From: UBA9300 sp032260385
GTDB lineage: Bacteria; Bacteroidota; Bacteroidia; Bacteroidales; VadinHA17
Direction of reading: 5' to 3'
NCBI GenBank assembly: GCA_032260385.1
Contig: JAVVEL010000011.1
Location: 1-64,000 of the forward strand
Length of the DNA: 64,000 nucleotides
The first letter of the stretch is position 1. The number at the start of each line of letters is the position of its first letter. Both the position numbers and the translations under genes were made by a program. This document shows, piece by piece, positions 36,392 to 45,134 of the stretch. The notes beneath the pieces were generated by a model. It had not been told where the DNA came from. It ran no database searches and worked only from the letters and a program-made list of their open reading frames with translations.

Positions 36392-36535
36392 TTATTTAAA
36401 GCCAAATGTATAGGTATATTTCAGCAAAAGTGTACGCTTGCTGCTTCTCATACTGAAATAATCCCCCTGCCTGCCCATGTCATTGAGTAATAAACTCCGA
36501 AATGAAAGGCAAGTTATACCAGAATGAGAATAGAA
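36392..36535 (-). pseudogene. 3' remnant of an outer-membrane beta-barrel gene
   Basis: An open stretch of about 48 codons on the minus strand ends GDYFSMRSSKRTLLLKYTY plus TFGFK and a stop. The alternating hydrophobic final strand ending near an aromatic residue is typical of TonB-receptor-like barrels of this phylum. There is no start and the frame is closed by TGA upstream, so it seems to be the last strand of a deleted gene. Confidence 0.5.
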
Positions 36536-36627
36536 TCAATATAAATAAGCCTCTGCGTTGATCATCTAACATGTTAGTATACAAAGCTTAGCCTGCCATC
36601 ATTAAAATTTGAATAGGAATCATTTAG

Positions 36628-36646
36628 TACTATGTATTGCATAGTA
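36628..36646. promoter_or_regulatory. Palindrome overlapping the PspC-PadR promoter (candidate operator)
   Basis: TACTATG (36628-36634) and CATAGTA (36640-36646) form a perfect 7-bp inverted repeat around TATTG. It covers the -33 TTG of the promoter next to it. The PadR-type regulator coded in the operon is the obvious candidate to bind here; that is inference. Confidence 0.5.
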
Positions 36647-36668
36647 TTAATTTTTATATATATCTTTG
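36637..36668 (+). promoter_or_regulatory. Promoter of the PspC-PadR-PspC operon
   Basis: TTG at 36637-36639, a 21-nt spacer and TATCTTTG at 36661-36668 match the Bacteroidota consensus. The first ATG (36711) lies 42 nt after the -7 box. Confidence 0.6.
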
Positions 36669-36710
36669 TGCCTGACACTACATTGTTCTAAAAGGTATTA
36701 TATAAGAAAG

Positions 36711-37301
36711 ATGAAAATTACAGTTAGCATTAACATAGGCGGAATGGCGTTTCACATTGACGAAGATGCCTATACTGAATTGAAAATATACCTACGGAGC
36801 CTCGACAGGTATTTTGCTAAGGAGTCCGGTTCGGCTGAGATAATGGCTGATATTGAGGCCAGGATAGCCGAACTATTAAAATCTAAAATAAATGACTACA
36901 AGCAGGTGGTGACCTTACAGGATGTTAAGGAGGTGATAAATACCCTTGGCACACCTGAAGATATAAGTGATGACAGCGGAGCATCATCATCTGATAAATT
37001 CAGCAGCACGACGTATCACCGGATGTACCGCGACCCTGACAACAGGATTATTGCAGGGGTTTGTTCGGGTATGGCTGCATACTGGAGGATAGATCCCTGG
37101 ATCATGAGGGTTATCTTCATAGTAATAAGTTTACCGGGGGGGCTTGGTATACTTATATACGTAATACTGTGGATAGTACTGCCCGAAGCCAGAACAACGG
37201 CGCAGAAAATTGAGATGAAAGGAGATCCCGTAAACATTCACAACATTAAAGACTCCGTAAGGCAGGAATTCGATAATGTAAAAGAAAAAATGAACCTGTA
37301 A
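36711..37301 (+). CDS. PspC-domain membrane protein, short
   Basis: The 196-residue protein has an N-terminal module found in this phylum's PspC proteins (INIGGMAFHIDEDAYTELKIYL, IEARIAELLKSKI), then the PspC domain (about 115-175) with LYRD-type start MYRDPDNRIIAGVCSGMAAYW and the TM helix VIFIVISLPGGLGILIYVILWIVLP, and a charged C-terminal tail. PspC proteins take part in envelope stress responses in enterobacteria; the Bacteroidota role is not established. ATG 36711 begins the conserved module; the frame upstream is unconserved and runs through the promoter. Confidence 0.85.
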   Translation: MKITVSINIGGMAFHIDEDAYTELKIYLRSLDRYFAKESGSAEIMADIEARIAELLKSKINDYKQVVTLQDVKEVINTLGTPEDISDDSGASSSDKFSSTTYHRMYRDPDNRIIAGVCSGMAAYWRIDPWIMRVIFIVISLPGGLGILIYVILWIVLPEARTTAQKIEMKGDPVNIHNIKDSVRQEFDNVKEKMNL

Positions 37302-37355
37302 GAAACACCAGGACCTGGCATTCATAGATTGGGATAATAGTTAATATAAAATATC

Positions 37356-37682
37356 ATGAACGTTGAAAATAATAAAGCACAGATGCGGAAGGGAATACTT
37401 GAATATTGCATTTTACTTGTAATATCGGGTAATTCCTGCTATGCCAGCGATATAATCAATAAGCTCAAAGAGGCCAAAGTAATAGTGGTTGAGGGTACTC
37501 TCTACCCCCTTCTCACAAGGCAAAAAAATGCCGGGCTTCTGAGTTACCGCTGGGAGGAATCGTCCCAGGGACCACCCCGAAAATACTATGAACTGACCGA
37601 AATGGGACGTGAATACCTTGCCGAACTGGATAAATCGTGGGATGAACTGGTTGAATCCGTAAAATTTATAAGAAAAAGTTAA
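37356..37682 (+). CDS. PadR-family transcriptional regulator
   Basis: The 108-residue winged-helix protein begins NNKAQMRKGILEYCILLVIS, with YASDIINKLKEAKVIVVEGTLYPLLTRQKNAGLL and GPPRKYYELTEMGREYL, the standard PadR helix-turn-helix and wing. It lies between the two PspC genes and is co-oriented (54 bp after the first, 19 bp before the second), so it is likely to autoregulate the operon, possibly through the palindrome at 36628-36646. Confidence 0.92.
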   Translation: MNVENNKAQMRKGILEYCILLVISGNSCYASDIINKLKEAKVIVVEGTLYPLLTRQKNAGLLSYRWEESSQGPPRKYYELTEMGREYLAELDKSWDELVESVKFIRKS

Positions 37683-37701
37683 GAGCATATTGTAAAAGAT
37701 T

Positions 37702-39225
37702 ATGTCAACAATGGAAAAATCGATAAAAATAAACATAGCGGGAGTAATTTTTCAGATTGATGAAGAAGCTTACGAATTGCTCCGGGATTACCTTCAATCT
37801 GTTACCGGCAGGCTCAGCGGCATGCCCGGGGGGAGTGAAATGATAGATGACATTGAAGGCAGGATAGCCGAACTCTTCCAGTCAAAACCTTCATGGCAGA
37901 CAGCCGTCATTTCAAAGGAGGAAGTTGAAGAGATGATATCAACGATGGGAAGTCCCGAGGACATTGCAGGAGACCTTGATTCAGAATATGCGGGAAGGCC
38001 ATATGCCGGAGAGGCCAAAAAACTGTATCGGAATACCGGCAATTCAATAATAGGGGGAGTGTGCAGCGGCCTTTCCGATTATACTGGCATTGACGCCGTC
38101 TGGATAAGGGTGATCTTTGTTCTGTTAACCCTCTTCTACCTGACAGGCGCCCTTGTATATGTCATTTTATGGATAGTCCTTCCCGGAAGCGGCACTTCAG
38201 CAAATTACAGGAAGAGAGTAGGCAGCGAAATTACTGCCGGGTCTGACCGGGCAGGCATTAAAACAAACGACGGGGCATCAGCTGTGGGCAATGCGATTAA
38301 TGAAGTATTCAGGGCAATAGGTAAATTTTTTGTTATCCTTTTCAGGGTGATCCTGGCTATAATCGGGGTTTCTTTCATAATAGCCGGTTTCAGCACCCTG
38401 TTCAGTTTTCTCTTTCTTTCAGTTTTCCACACAACATTCCTGGTGCCTTCAGTATTTGACGGATCGATATTCTACCTTCCTGATTTCTTATATTTCATAG
38501 CCGACCCCTCCCTGTCAGTCTGGCTGGCTATACTGACCGGTCTTGTTGTGGGACTGCCCCTGCTGGCTTTGATATACTGGGGTATCAGAATGGTATTCCA
38601 GTTCAGGACAAAAGACCTGGTCCTTAACCTCACAATGCTTATTATCTGGATACTGAGCTGTGTAGCCCTGTCGATTGTTGCCTTTACCCAGGGTATAAGC
38701 TTTTCAGATACTCACAGGACCGTCCAGGAATTATCATTACCCGCGAGTGATACCCTGCTTGTAAGATTAGATGAGAGGGTTTCTTCCTTAGAATACCAGA
38801 GAGCGGTTCATCTTCCCTTCGAACCTCGTGATATGTACCTGGATGAAAAGAAAGACATCATTTATGTGAGCCCTGAGCTGAACATTTACCCCACAGATGA
38901 TGACCCACATATGCAGATAGTTAAATACTCCAGCGGGCATTCACGCTCCGATGCCATAAGCAAGGCAGAAAAATTGATTTATGACGTCAATATTCAGGAC
39001 AATACCATCCGTCTGGATGAATATTTCACCCTGCCTCCCGGTAGGAGATGGTCAGGGGCATTTATAAAGATAAGACTTTATATCCCTGATAATATGATAG
39101 TTCATTTTGAGGAAGACCTTGAGATCCTTATGCATGATGATTACTTCGGATGCGGAGTATATGCATGGGAAGCCGGGGATAAATACTGGAAGATGACAGA
39201 AGGTAAGCTTGAAGATACTGATTAA
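37702..39225 (+). CDS. PspC-domain membrane protein, long
   Basis: The 507-residue protein repeats the N-terminal module of the first PspC protein (INIAGVIFQIDEEAYELLRDYL, IEGRIAELFQSK, MGSPEDIAGDL), then has a PspC domain (about 108-170: LYRNTGNSIIGGVCSGLSDYTG) and three further TM segments between about 200 and 335. The last 160 residues are a predicted extracytoplasmic beta domain with TLLVRLDERVSS and YDVNIQDNTIRLDEYF. It is the last gene of the operon; a strong terminator follows. Confidence 0.83.
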   Translation: MSTMEKSIKINIAGVIFQIDEEAYELLRDYLQSVTGRLSGMPGGSEMIDDIEGRIAELFQSKPSWQTAVISKEEVEEMISTMGSPEDIAGDLDSEYAGRPYAGEAKKLYRNTGNSIIGGVCSGLSDYTGIDAVWIRVIFVLLTLFYLTGALVYVILWIVLPGSGTSANYRKRVGSEITAGSDRAGIKTNDGASAVGNAINEVFRAIGKFFVILFRVILAIIGVSFIIAGFSTLFSFLFLSVFHTTFLVPSVFDGSIFYLPDFLYFIADPSLSVWLAILTGLVVGLPLLALIYWGIRMVFQFRTKDLVLNLTMLIIWILSCVALSIVAFTQGISFSDTHRTVQELSLPASDTLLVRLDERVSSLEYQRAVHLPFEPRDMYLDEKKDIIYVSPELNIYPTDDDPHMQIVKYSSGHSRSDAISKAEKLIYDVNIQDNTIRLDEYFTLPPGRRWSGAFIKIRLYIPDNMIVHFEEDLEILMHDDYFGCGVYAWEAGDKYWKMTEGKLEDTD

Positions 39226-39261
39226 TACCTGGTTTATACCTGACACGTTAAACCTTTCCTG

Positions 39262-39293
39262 ATGGCGTGGGGCTGGGCCTCACGCCATTTTTT
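39262..39293 (+). terminator. Rho-independent terminator after the PspC operon
   Basis: Stem ATGGCGTG (39262-39269) / CACGCCAT (39281-39288), 11-nt loop, followed by a T-run. The next gene converges on it from the right, and the stem may also serve that gene. Confidence 0.85.
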
Positions 39294-39295
39294 AC

Positions 39296-40204
39296 TTACC
39301 TAAGCATAAAGAAATAGCCCACCGAAAAACTGATCACCGGAACGTTATCGAAGGTATAATCAGGATCGATCGACCTGTTTATATTATAGATATATGCTAC
39401 TTCAACATCGAAGTCGCCTATCGAAAACTCGAGGGGAAGGCTCAACTGTGTGTTCATCAGCCCGAACCTGTCTTCATACACCAGCTCCGCTGACCCTGGT
39501 GACTGCATACTGTCGTCTAAGTAGCTGTATCTGTCAGATTCTACCGCCTCCGAGCCAAAGTAAAAAGATATCTCGGGTAAGATCCTGAATTTTGCCTTGC
39601 TGCCAATTTTAAACAGGGTGAAATTACCATACAGATCTGCTGACACCTTTGAACCATATTCGCTGCCCATAAGCAATGAATAGTCTAGCCTGGTGCCAAC
39701 CGGTCCGGCTTTCAGGCTTATCCCGGCACCTGCCGAGCCAGTATAGACAGGCTCAAATTTACTGTCGTTAATATTATAAAAATACCTGTTATAGGAAATT
39801 CTGTACCTCAGCCATTTGTTCTTTTTCAATCCATTGCTGTAGCCTGCCGTTACAATTGTAGACCTGTAGGAAGGATCCATCTGGCTGTACCAGGCTCCTG
39901 AGACACCAATATTAAAACCAAGGGAATTGATATAAAACAGCTGGCCTGCCATGTTATACTGGTCTGTACCTATCTCACGGCCTGCATATGTAGTTTTGTT
40001 GTCATATCCCATCCTTGCATAAAGAAAATGATGAGTCCTGTTCATCTCAGCGAGCATAAGCAAAATCTCTTCATCCTTACTGAAGAACATTGAATCAAGT
40101 ATTGCATCTATCTTATCCTCCTGGGCCGACAGGTAGAAACTAGCCGGCAGCAAGACTGTCATCAGGGCAAGTCTAAATAATATATTTCTGTATTTTATTT
40201 TCAC
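39296..40204 (-). CDS. Outer-membrane beta-barrel protein, unknown function
   Basis: GTG 40204 starts a clear signal peptide (KIKYRNILFRLALMTVLLP, cleavage after YLSAQ). An ATG at 40258 is in frame but lies within the terminator hairpin of the upstream gene and adds a charged leader, so it is rejected. The 302-residue mature part is rich in alternating aromatic/polar strands (YISYNRYFYNI-like pattern; ISFYFGSEAVESDRYSYL) and ends near VISFSVGYFFMLR, as barrels do. No family recognised. It converges on the PspC operon. Confidence 0.7.
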   Translation of the reverse strand: MKIKYRNILFRLALMTVLLPASFYLSAQEDKIDAILDSMFFSKDEEILLMLAEMNRTHHFLYARMGYDNKTTYAGREIGTDQYNMAGQLFYINSLGFNIGVSGAWYSQMDPSYRSTIVTAGYSNGLKKNKWLRYRISYNRYFYNINDSKFEPVYTGSAGAGISLKAGPVGTRLDYSLLMGSEYGSKVSADLYGNFTLFKIGSKAKFRILPEISFYFGSEAVESDRYSYLDDSMQSPGSAELVYEDRFGLMNTQLSLPLEFSIGDFDVEVAYIYNINRSIDPDYTFDNVPVISFSVGYFFMLR

Positions 40205-40220
40205 TTCAATCTTTTTTAAT

Positions 40221-40251
40221 AAAAACCCGGGATGTTTATTGTCATCCCGGG
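40221..40251 (-). terminator. Terminator after the LTxxQ-like gene
   Basis: On the minus strand CCCGGGATG and CATCCCGGG form a perfect 9-bp stem with an 8-nt loop (arms at 40243-40251 and 40226-40234), followed by TTTTTATT. It lies 23 bp after the LTxxQ-like gene and decides the start choice for the next gene. Confidence 0.85.
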
Positions 40252-40274
40252 AATTCAAGAATACAAACTACACC

Positions 40275-40778
40275 TTAGAACCCGTTTCCGTTACCTTTTC
40301 CTTTTCTGCTTCCACCTTCACCAATGCTGTTTTTCACTTCTTTGCGATGCTCATTTCTCTGCTGCTGTGCCATTTCGCCACGCATTTCCCTTCTCTGTTC
40401 TTTTATCCCTTCCAGGTTACAATCAAGCAAGGCCAGTTGTTCTTCGGTAAGAGTTTCCTTGAGTGCCTCCATTCTTTCCCGCATGCTTAACTCGGTATTC
40501 TCAAGAATTGCAAGCTGCTCTTCACTAAGACTTGCCTTGAACTCGTCCCTGAGCATTTTGGCGTTCTGCCTCATCTCCTGGATCATAGCCTGCTGTTGTT
40601 CATTCACCCTGTACCTGTTCTGTTCTTTACTCTGCTCCTTAACGGCAGTGGATACCTGGTCCCTTTTCCTTATCTGCTCTTTTGCTTTTGTGGCTTCTTC
40701 AGTTTGTGCCGTCACTGTGCTACCTGCAAAAATTACTACGGCTGCTATTGCTAAAAATGTTTTAAAATAAGCTTTCAT
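40275..40778 (-). CDS. Periplasmic LTxxQ (Spy/CpxP-like) protein
   Basis: The 167-residue protein has a signal peptide (cleavage after STVTAQ), is highly charged and nearly all helical. Two LTxxQ-type segments, SLSEEQLAILEN and TLTEEQLALLDCN, are spaced like those in the Spy/CpxP family of envelope-stress chaperones and metal sensors. The C-terminus is Gly/Lys-rich (GGSRKGKGNGNG). Its role in this organism is inferred only from the family. It is downstream of the TonB-receptor gene (192 bp), with its own terminator. Confidence 0.65.
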   Translation of the reverse strand: MKAYFKTFLAIAAVVIFAGSTVTAQTEEATKAKEQIRKRDQVSTAVKEQSKEQNRYRVNEQQQAMIQEMRQNAKMLRDEFKASLSEEQLAILENTELSMRERMEALKETLTEEQLALLDCNLEGIKEQRREMRGEMAQQQRNEHRKEVKNSIGEGGSRKGKGNGNGF

Positions 40779-40970
40779 GGTATTCTGTTTTAATTATTAA
40801 TATTCGTGGCAATTCCCTTTACTTTCTTGCCTTTCTTCATTGATATACCGAATTGCTTCAAGCCCACCCTACCACTGATGTGTGATTTTTTATAAAAATT
40901 TTTACTGTGCATCCTAACATACAGCAAATAAAAGGTTTAACTTGTTCAGGGTTTGAGGGTTTATGTGGCT

Positions 40971-43505
40971 TTAAAAAGACAAATTGAGGAAGAGGGTCAG
41001 GGTCCGGGGCACTGCTTCAGCGTGCAAATCAATGGTTTCAGTATCGTCTGTGGGTATACGAACAAAATTGGAATACTTGATGTTCTCGGTATTGAAAACA
41101 TTGAGCAGGGATAGGCCTGCATCAAGCGTATAGCTGTTACGGGAAAGTTTAAATACCAGGGCCATGTCAAGGCGGCTGTAATCATAATCATCAGTCTGAA
41201 CCTCATCTGTTGTGCCAGGGTCGGGAAAACCCGAGCCGTAGACATAATTTGCGGAAATATAAGCCGGACGGAGATTAAGTATCCCGGCCAGCTTTATCTC
41301 ATGTCGCTGGTCATGAAGAGCCCTCCTGTATTCATCGTCCATGAAATAGGGGAAAGCTTCCTCAGTCTTGCTCAATGAATATGAAATCCAGGCAGAATGG
41401 CCCCTGTAATCCTTCTTGAAGAAGAGGTCAAGCCCCCTGGACCGGGAATCGCCGCTGTATATTGTTCTTTCGCTCAGTGTCTCAACATACCTGCTTATTC
41501 CATCTGTTTTCTTATAATAAGCCTCAAGACTGACAAGAAAATTATTATGAGACCATGACAATCCAGATACATAGTGGCGGGCATTTAAAACCGGGATGTC
41601 CTCATTGTCGCAAACTACCCAGAGGTAATAATAATTGCCATACTCATCTATGACAGGGCTCCGTGTAATAAACTGATTATAGATACCCCAGGCCGAATTT
41701 ATTTTCAGCCTGTCATTCACACGCAGGGTTGCTGACAACCTGGGTTGAAGATAGACTTTTCCCAGTGCCACGGGATAATCAAGACGCAGACCCGTCTTCA
41801 GTGTCAGTTTCTTCATTACAGTAAAAATGCCGTTGAAATAGCTGTTTGGCAGCAGTATACTGTTACTTGTATTTAAATTCCCTGTTAGTCCTGTCTCTCC
41901 AAGGCTAACACTTTCATTGTGTTTTATCTGGTTCCTTAATATTCCTGCTCCAAATTCAATTTCATGATTTTTACCGGGCCGGAGGCGGTTATCAATCCTG
42001 GCATTTAATTCACTAATGTCAGAGTCCCTGTCCCTGATCATATCAATAATCACCCGGTCCATCTGACCCCTTATTAGTTGCCTTACTTCACTGCTCCTGT
42101 TATTCAGATACGAGTAGGCAAGTGTAAGATTGCTTACTCCCCCTTCCCTCCATTTTTTCCCGTAAAACAATGAAGCTCCCTGCTGCAGGTTCTTTTCATC
42201 AAGCTCATTGAATAAATACTGGTTAAGTTGTTCCTCCTCAACCGAATAGGAGAAGTTATCTGCCCCGGCAAAGAGGCTCATATAGTAATTGTCTCCATTA
42301 TCACCTGTTCCTGACACTTTCAGATTCATATCCCTGAAAAGGTAATCGGGATACACATTCACATCCACATTGGAGCCTGAACCCGGTTTTCTTGATTTTG
42401 TACTGAACAGACTCAGGTTAGTGGAATTATACAGGTCATAGTATGTATGCCTGAAACCTGCAACCACCGATGCCTTATTCAGCAGGGGCACACTTGCCAG
42501 GGCATTAAGCGTCATATTATTGATGCTCAGGTTAAGTCCGGGCTTATTCCTGTTTCCGTCCACACCTGTTATATCAACTATCCCGCCTACCCTTTCACCG
42601 TATTCCGGGCCAAATCCACCCTTCATTACCTTAATGTCTTTCGCTATATAAGGATTCACGGAACTTATATTATCATTATAATTCCTCAGACCGAATATCG
42701 TAAAACCATCATACCTGACCTGGCTGTGTCCTTCATAACTGCCCCAGATTATCATGTCGCCTGATTGCTCGCCTGCGGCCAGGATTCCGGGCTGAAGGCG
42801 CAGGAGGTTAAACACCGAATTGTCGCCGTTTCCCGGAAGGTAAGAACTTATCTGATGGTTAAGCCTCAGGACACCCGGGCTTGCACCGGCCTGGATTGAT
42901 TTTTCTACCTGGTATTGTTTTATCACTATTTCTTCAATCTCGATATTCGACGGTTTAAGTTTTATTACCCTGTTTATGCCATGATTTAATGTGGTGTCAA
43001 GCACATAATAAGCCAGGTAGGATATTTTGATTGCGAAAACACTGTCGCTTACCGATGAATATGAAAAATTACCCTTGAAATCGGTAACAATCCATTTCCC
43101 GTTTATTGATACATGTGAAAAAGGAAGGGCTTCAGATGTATACCTGTCGACCACCCTTCCTGTTAATATATATTTTTGTTTTATTTCTTCAGCCCTGTCT
43201 TTTTGAGCCGGGTAAATCAGGTAAGTACTACCTTTTTTTTCAAATTCATAGCCTGTGCCCTGGAGGAGGAAATGGAGCATCTCATCATAAGAACTAAAAG
43301 AACTGTCAACCTTCACCTTATATTTTGACAGTTCCCTGTCATCAAATGACAGCTCAATATTATAAGTATCCCTCAACCTTGTAAGGGCAGTGTTGAGAGC
43401 TTCATTGTCAAACTCTGCCTTTATTTCCTGTCCGTACAATGGTATAAAGGAACAACTGATTATCAGGGATATCAGTAATGCCCTTATTGTTGATTCAATT
43501 TGCAT
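40971..43505 (-). CDS. TonB-dependent receptor with STN signalling domain
   Basis: The 844-residue outer-membrane protein has, in order: a signal peptide; an STN domain (about 27-105: AEFDNEALNTALTRLRDTYNIELSFDDREL) that relays substrate binding to an anti-sigma factor; a CarboxypepD_reg-like beta domain (ILTGRVVDRYTSEALPFSHVSING); the plug (about 205-325: VFNLLRLQPGILAAGEQSGDMIIWG, DIKVMKGGFGPEYG); and a 22-strand-type barrel ending LTLFLNLSF. The FecA-type arrangement with FecR and sigma genes upstream means it probably senses its own ligand. No SusD partner lies near. The substrate cannot be told. Its start overlaps the end of the fecR-like gene. Confidence 0.88.
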   Translation of the reverse strand: MQIESTIRALLISLIISCSFIPLYGQEIKAEFDNEALNTALTRLRDTYNIELSFDDRELSKYKVKVDSSFSSYDEMLHFLLQGTGYEFEKKGSTYLIYPAQKDRAEEIKQKYILTGRVVDRYTSEALPFSHVSINGKWIVTDFKGNFSYSSVSDSVFAIKISYLAYYVLDTTLNHGINRVIKLKPSNIEIEEIVIKQYQVEKSIQAGASPGVLRLNHQISSYLPGNGDNSVFNLLRLQPGILAAGEQSGDMIIWGSYEGHSQVRYDGFTIFGLRNYNDNISSVNPYIAKDIKVMKGGFGPEYGERVGGIVDITGVDGNRNKPGLNLSINNMTLNALASVPLLNKASVVAGFRHTYYDLYNSTNLSLFSTKSRKPGSGSNVDVNVYPDYLFRDMNLKVSGTGDNGDNYYMSLFAGADNFSYSVEEEQLNQYLFNELDEKNLQQGASLFYGKKWREGGVSNLTLAYSYLNNRSSEVRQLIRGQMDRVIIDMIRDRDSDISELNARIDNRLRPGKNHEIEFGAGILRNQIKHNESVSLGETGLTGNLNTSNSILLPNSYFNGIFTVMKKLTLKTGLRLDYPVALGKVYLQPRLSATLRVNDRLKINSAWGIYNQFITRSPVIDEYGNYYYLWVVCDNEDIPVLNARHYVSGLSWSHNNFLVSLEAYYKKTDGISRYVETLSERTIYSGDSRSRGLDLFFKKDYRGHSAWISYSLSKTEEAFPYFMDDEYRRALHDQRHEIKLAGILNLRPAYISANYVYGSGFPDPGTTDEVQTDDYDYSRLDMALVFKLSRNSYTLDAGLSLLNVFNTENIKYSNFVRIPTDDTETIDLHAEAVPRTLTLFLNLSF

Positions 43506-44373
43506 TAATCACTACCCGGTAGGTATTTTTTCCTTCTCTAACAAAATCAATACCAAATGCCTTACATACCAGGTTCATTACCTCATTTACATCCTGTTCC
43601 TTGCTGAAATTACCGGTATATATAAGGTCCAGCTTATCAGTTCCATCAATTATAATTCCGTATTGTCTTGCTATTTCATCAAAGACCCTTGTCAAGGGGG
43701 TGGAGGTAAATCTGAAATACCCGTTTCTCCAGTCGCGGTCTGACGATGCAGAAGGTTCTTCCCTCAAAGCCGGTTCTCCCTTACTGTCGATAATTACTTT
43801 CTGGTCTGGTTCCAGTATAACTTCTTTACCTGACAGGGCAGATCCGACCTTCACCCTTCCTGTAAAGCAACTTACCTCGTAAGCTCCGTTGCGCGAATAA
43901 ATATTAAAGCTGGTGCCCAGAACGCTTGTGGTTCCCGGTTCTGAAATCACCGTGAATTCACTTCCGCTGCTAACTTCGAAATAAGCTTCACCTTCTACCC
44001 TTAATTCTCTCCTGAATGTCCACCAGAGTGGTTTATATTTTACAATTGTTTCGGCATTCAAAACCACTTCAGAGCCTTTTGGCAATAAGAGGTTTGCCAT
44101 CTCCCCCGGGCCTGTGCGTAAGGTCTTTGAATAAAAGCCCACAAAGAATGCAGTCCCAACCAGGAGTAAAATAAGTGCGGCAGCACTCAGCCTTATGACA
44201 TATGAGCTCAACGAAATTTTCCTGGCAACAGGCCGCACGTCCATATGTGCCTGCATGTTCTCCCACACCTCATCCCTGCTCTTTTCCCAGGGTATCCTCG
44301 ATTGTGGCAGCCTGTCAAGCACATCCGGTTTCCGGAAACTGCTATTGTCCTTATTTATCCCGTTCTTTTTCAT
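43495..44373 (-). CDS. FecR-family anti-sigma factor
   Basis: The 292-residue protein has an N-terminal cytoplasmic region with the WENMQAHMD helix, one TM helix (about 58-82: YVIRLSAAALILLLVGTAFF), a periplasmic FecR beta domain (LLLPKGSEVVLNAETIVKY, RVEGEAYFEV, VLGTSFNIYSR, CFTGRVKVG) and a C-terminal DUF4974 domain (RFTSTPLTRVFDEIARQYG). It transmits the signal from the TonB receptor to the ECF sigma factor. Its start overlaps the sigma stop by 4 bp and its end overlaps the receptor start by 11 bp. Confidence 0.93.
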   Translation of the reverse strand: MKKNGINKDNSSFRKPDVLDRLPQSRIPWEKSRDEVWENMQAHMDVRPVARKISLSSYVIRLSAAALILLLVGTAFFVGFYSKTLRTGPGEMANLLLPKGSEVVLNAETIVKYKPLWWTFRRELRVEGEAYFEVSSGSEFTVISEPGTTSVLGTSFNIYSRNGAYEVSCFTGRVKVGSALSGKEVILEPDQKVIIDSKGEPALREEPSASSDRDWRNGYFRFTSTPLTRVFDEIARQYGIIIDGTDKLDLIYTGNFSKEQDVNEVMNLVCKAFGIDFVREGKNTYRVVINAN

Positions 44374-44861
44374 CCTTTATAATCCAGTGCATCACGTAAA
44401 AACGCCAGTGCTTTATTCATCCTTTTCTCAACTGCTTTTACACTTATATTCAATCTTTCTGCTATTTCACCGTATTTTAAACCTTCATTCCTGCTCATCA
44501 GGAAAACCGATCTCTGGTTCTCGGGAAGCGCAGCCAGCGAGCTTTCATATTTAGTGGTCAGCTCCTTAAGCTCAGCCATCTCTTCAGGGGATTCCTCCAT
44601 GTAATCAAGCTCTATAGAATTAACATATCTCTGCTCAAGCTCCATTCTCCTGTACCTGCTGATAAACAGGTCACCCGCCATCTTGTATAAAAGGCTTTTT
44701 ATCTTTCCGTCCCTGATTTCAAATTTTTTCTCCCATACCTGCATAAAAACCTCCTGTGCTATATCAGTAGCCAGTTCAGTGTCGCCGCAACGGTAATAAA
44801 TATATGACCTTATAGAGTCAAAATATTTATTAAACAAGCCTTTGAATTCTTCCCGTGTCAA
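44370..44861 (-). CDS. ECF RNA polymerase sigma factor
   Basis: A 163-residue sigma-70 family regulator of the ECF type. Region 2 reads YFDSIRSYIYYRCGDTELATDIAQEVFMQVWEK (split here by the text limit: segments ATDIAQEVFMQVWE are diagnostic), and region 4 LPENQRSVFLMSRNEGLKYGEIAERLNISVKAVEKRM. As first gene of the sigma/FecR/receptor trio it would activate this operon on ligand binding. The genes beyond the operon that it controls are not visible. Confidence 0.93.
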   Translation of the reverse strand: MTREEFKGLFNKYFDSIRSYIYYRCGDTELATDIAQEVFMQVWEKKFEIRDGKIKSLLYKMAGDLFISRYRRMELEQRYVNSIELDYMEESPEEMAELKELTTKYESSLAALPENQRSVFLMSRNEGLKYGEIAERLNISVKAVEKRMNKALAFLRDALDYKG

Positions 44862-45134
44862 ACTGTCAATTAACTTTTAGATTGTTTGAAATTAAGGGCA
44901 CCGCTCTGATGTTTTCCTCAAAACTAATAAAACATTGGCAACTCATCATCCTCAGGTGCTTATTTTTGTTTCAATAATTCAATCCAATAGTATACCGAAT
45001 ATGATCAGTTTTACCCTACCCTCTTTTAAAAAAATACCGGACATGGCTATTCCCTATCTCAATTGCATTATGATTGATGCATTTTTACTATCTTTATTTT
45101 CACCTTGAACTCAATTAATTAAAAGCCTATTGAA

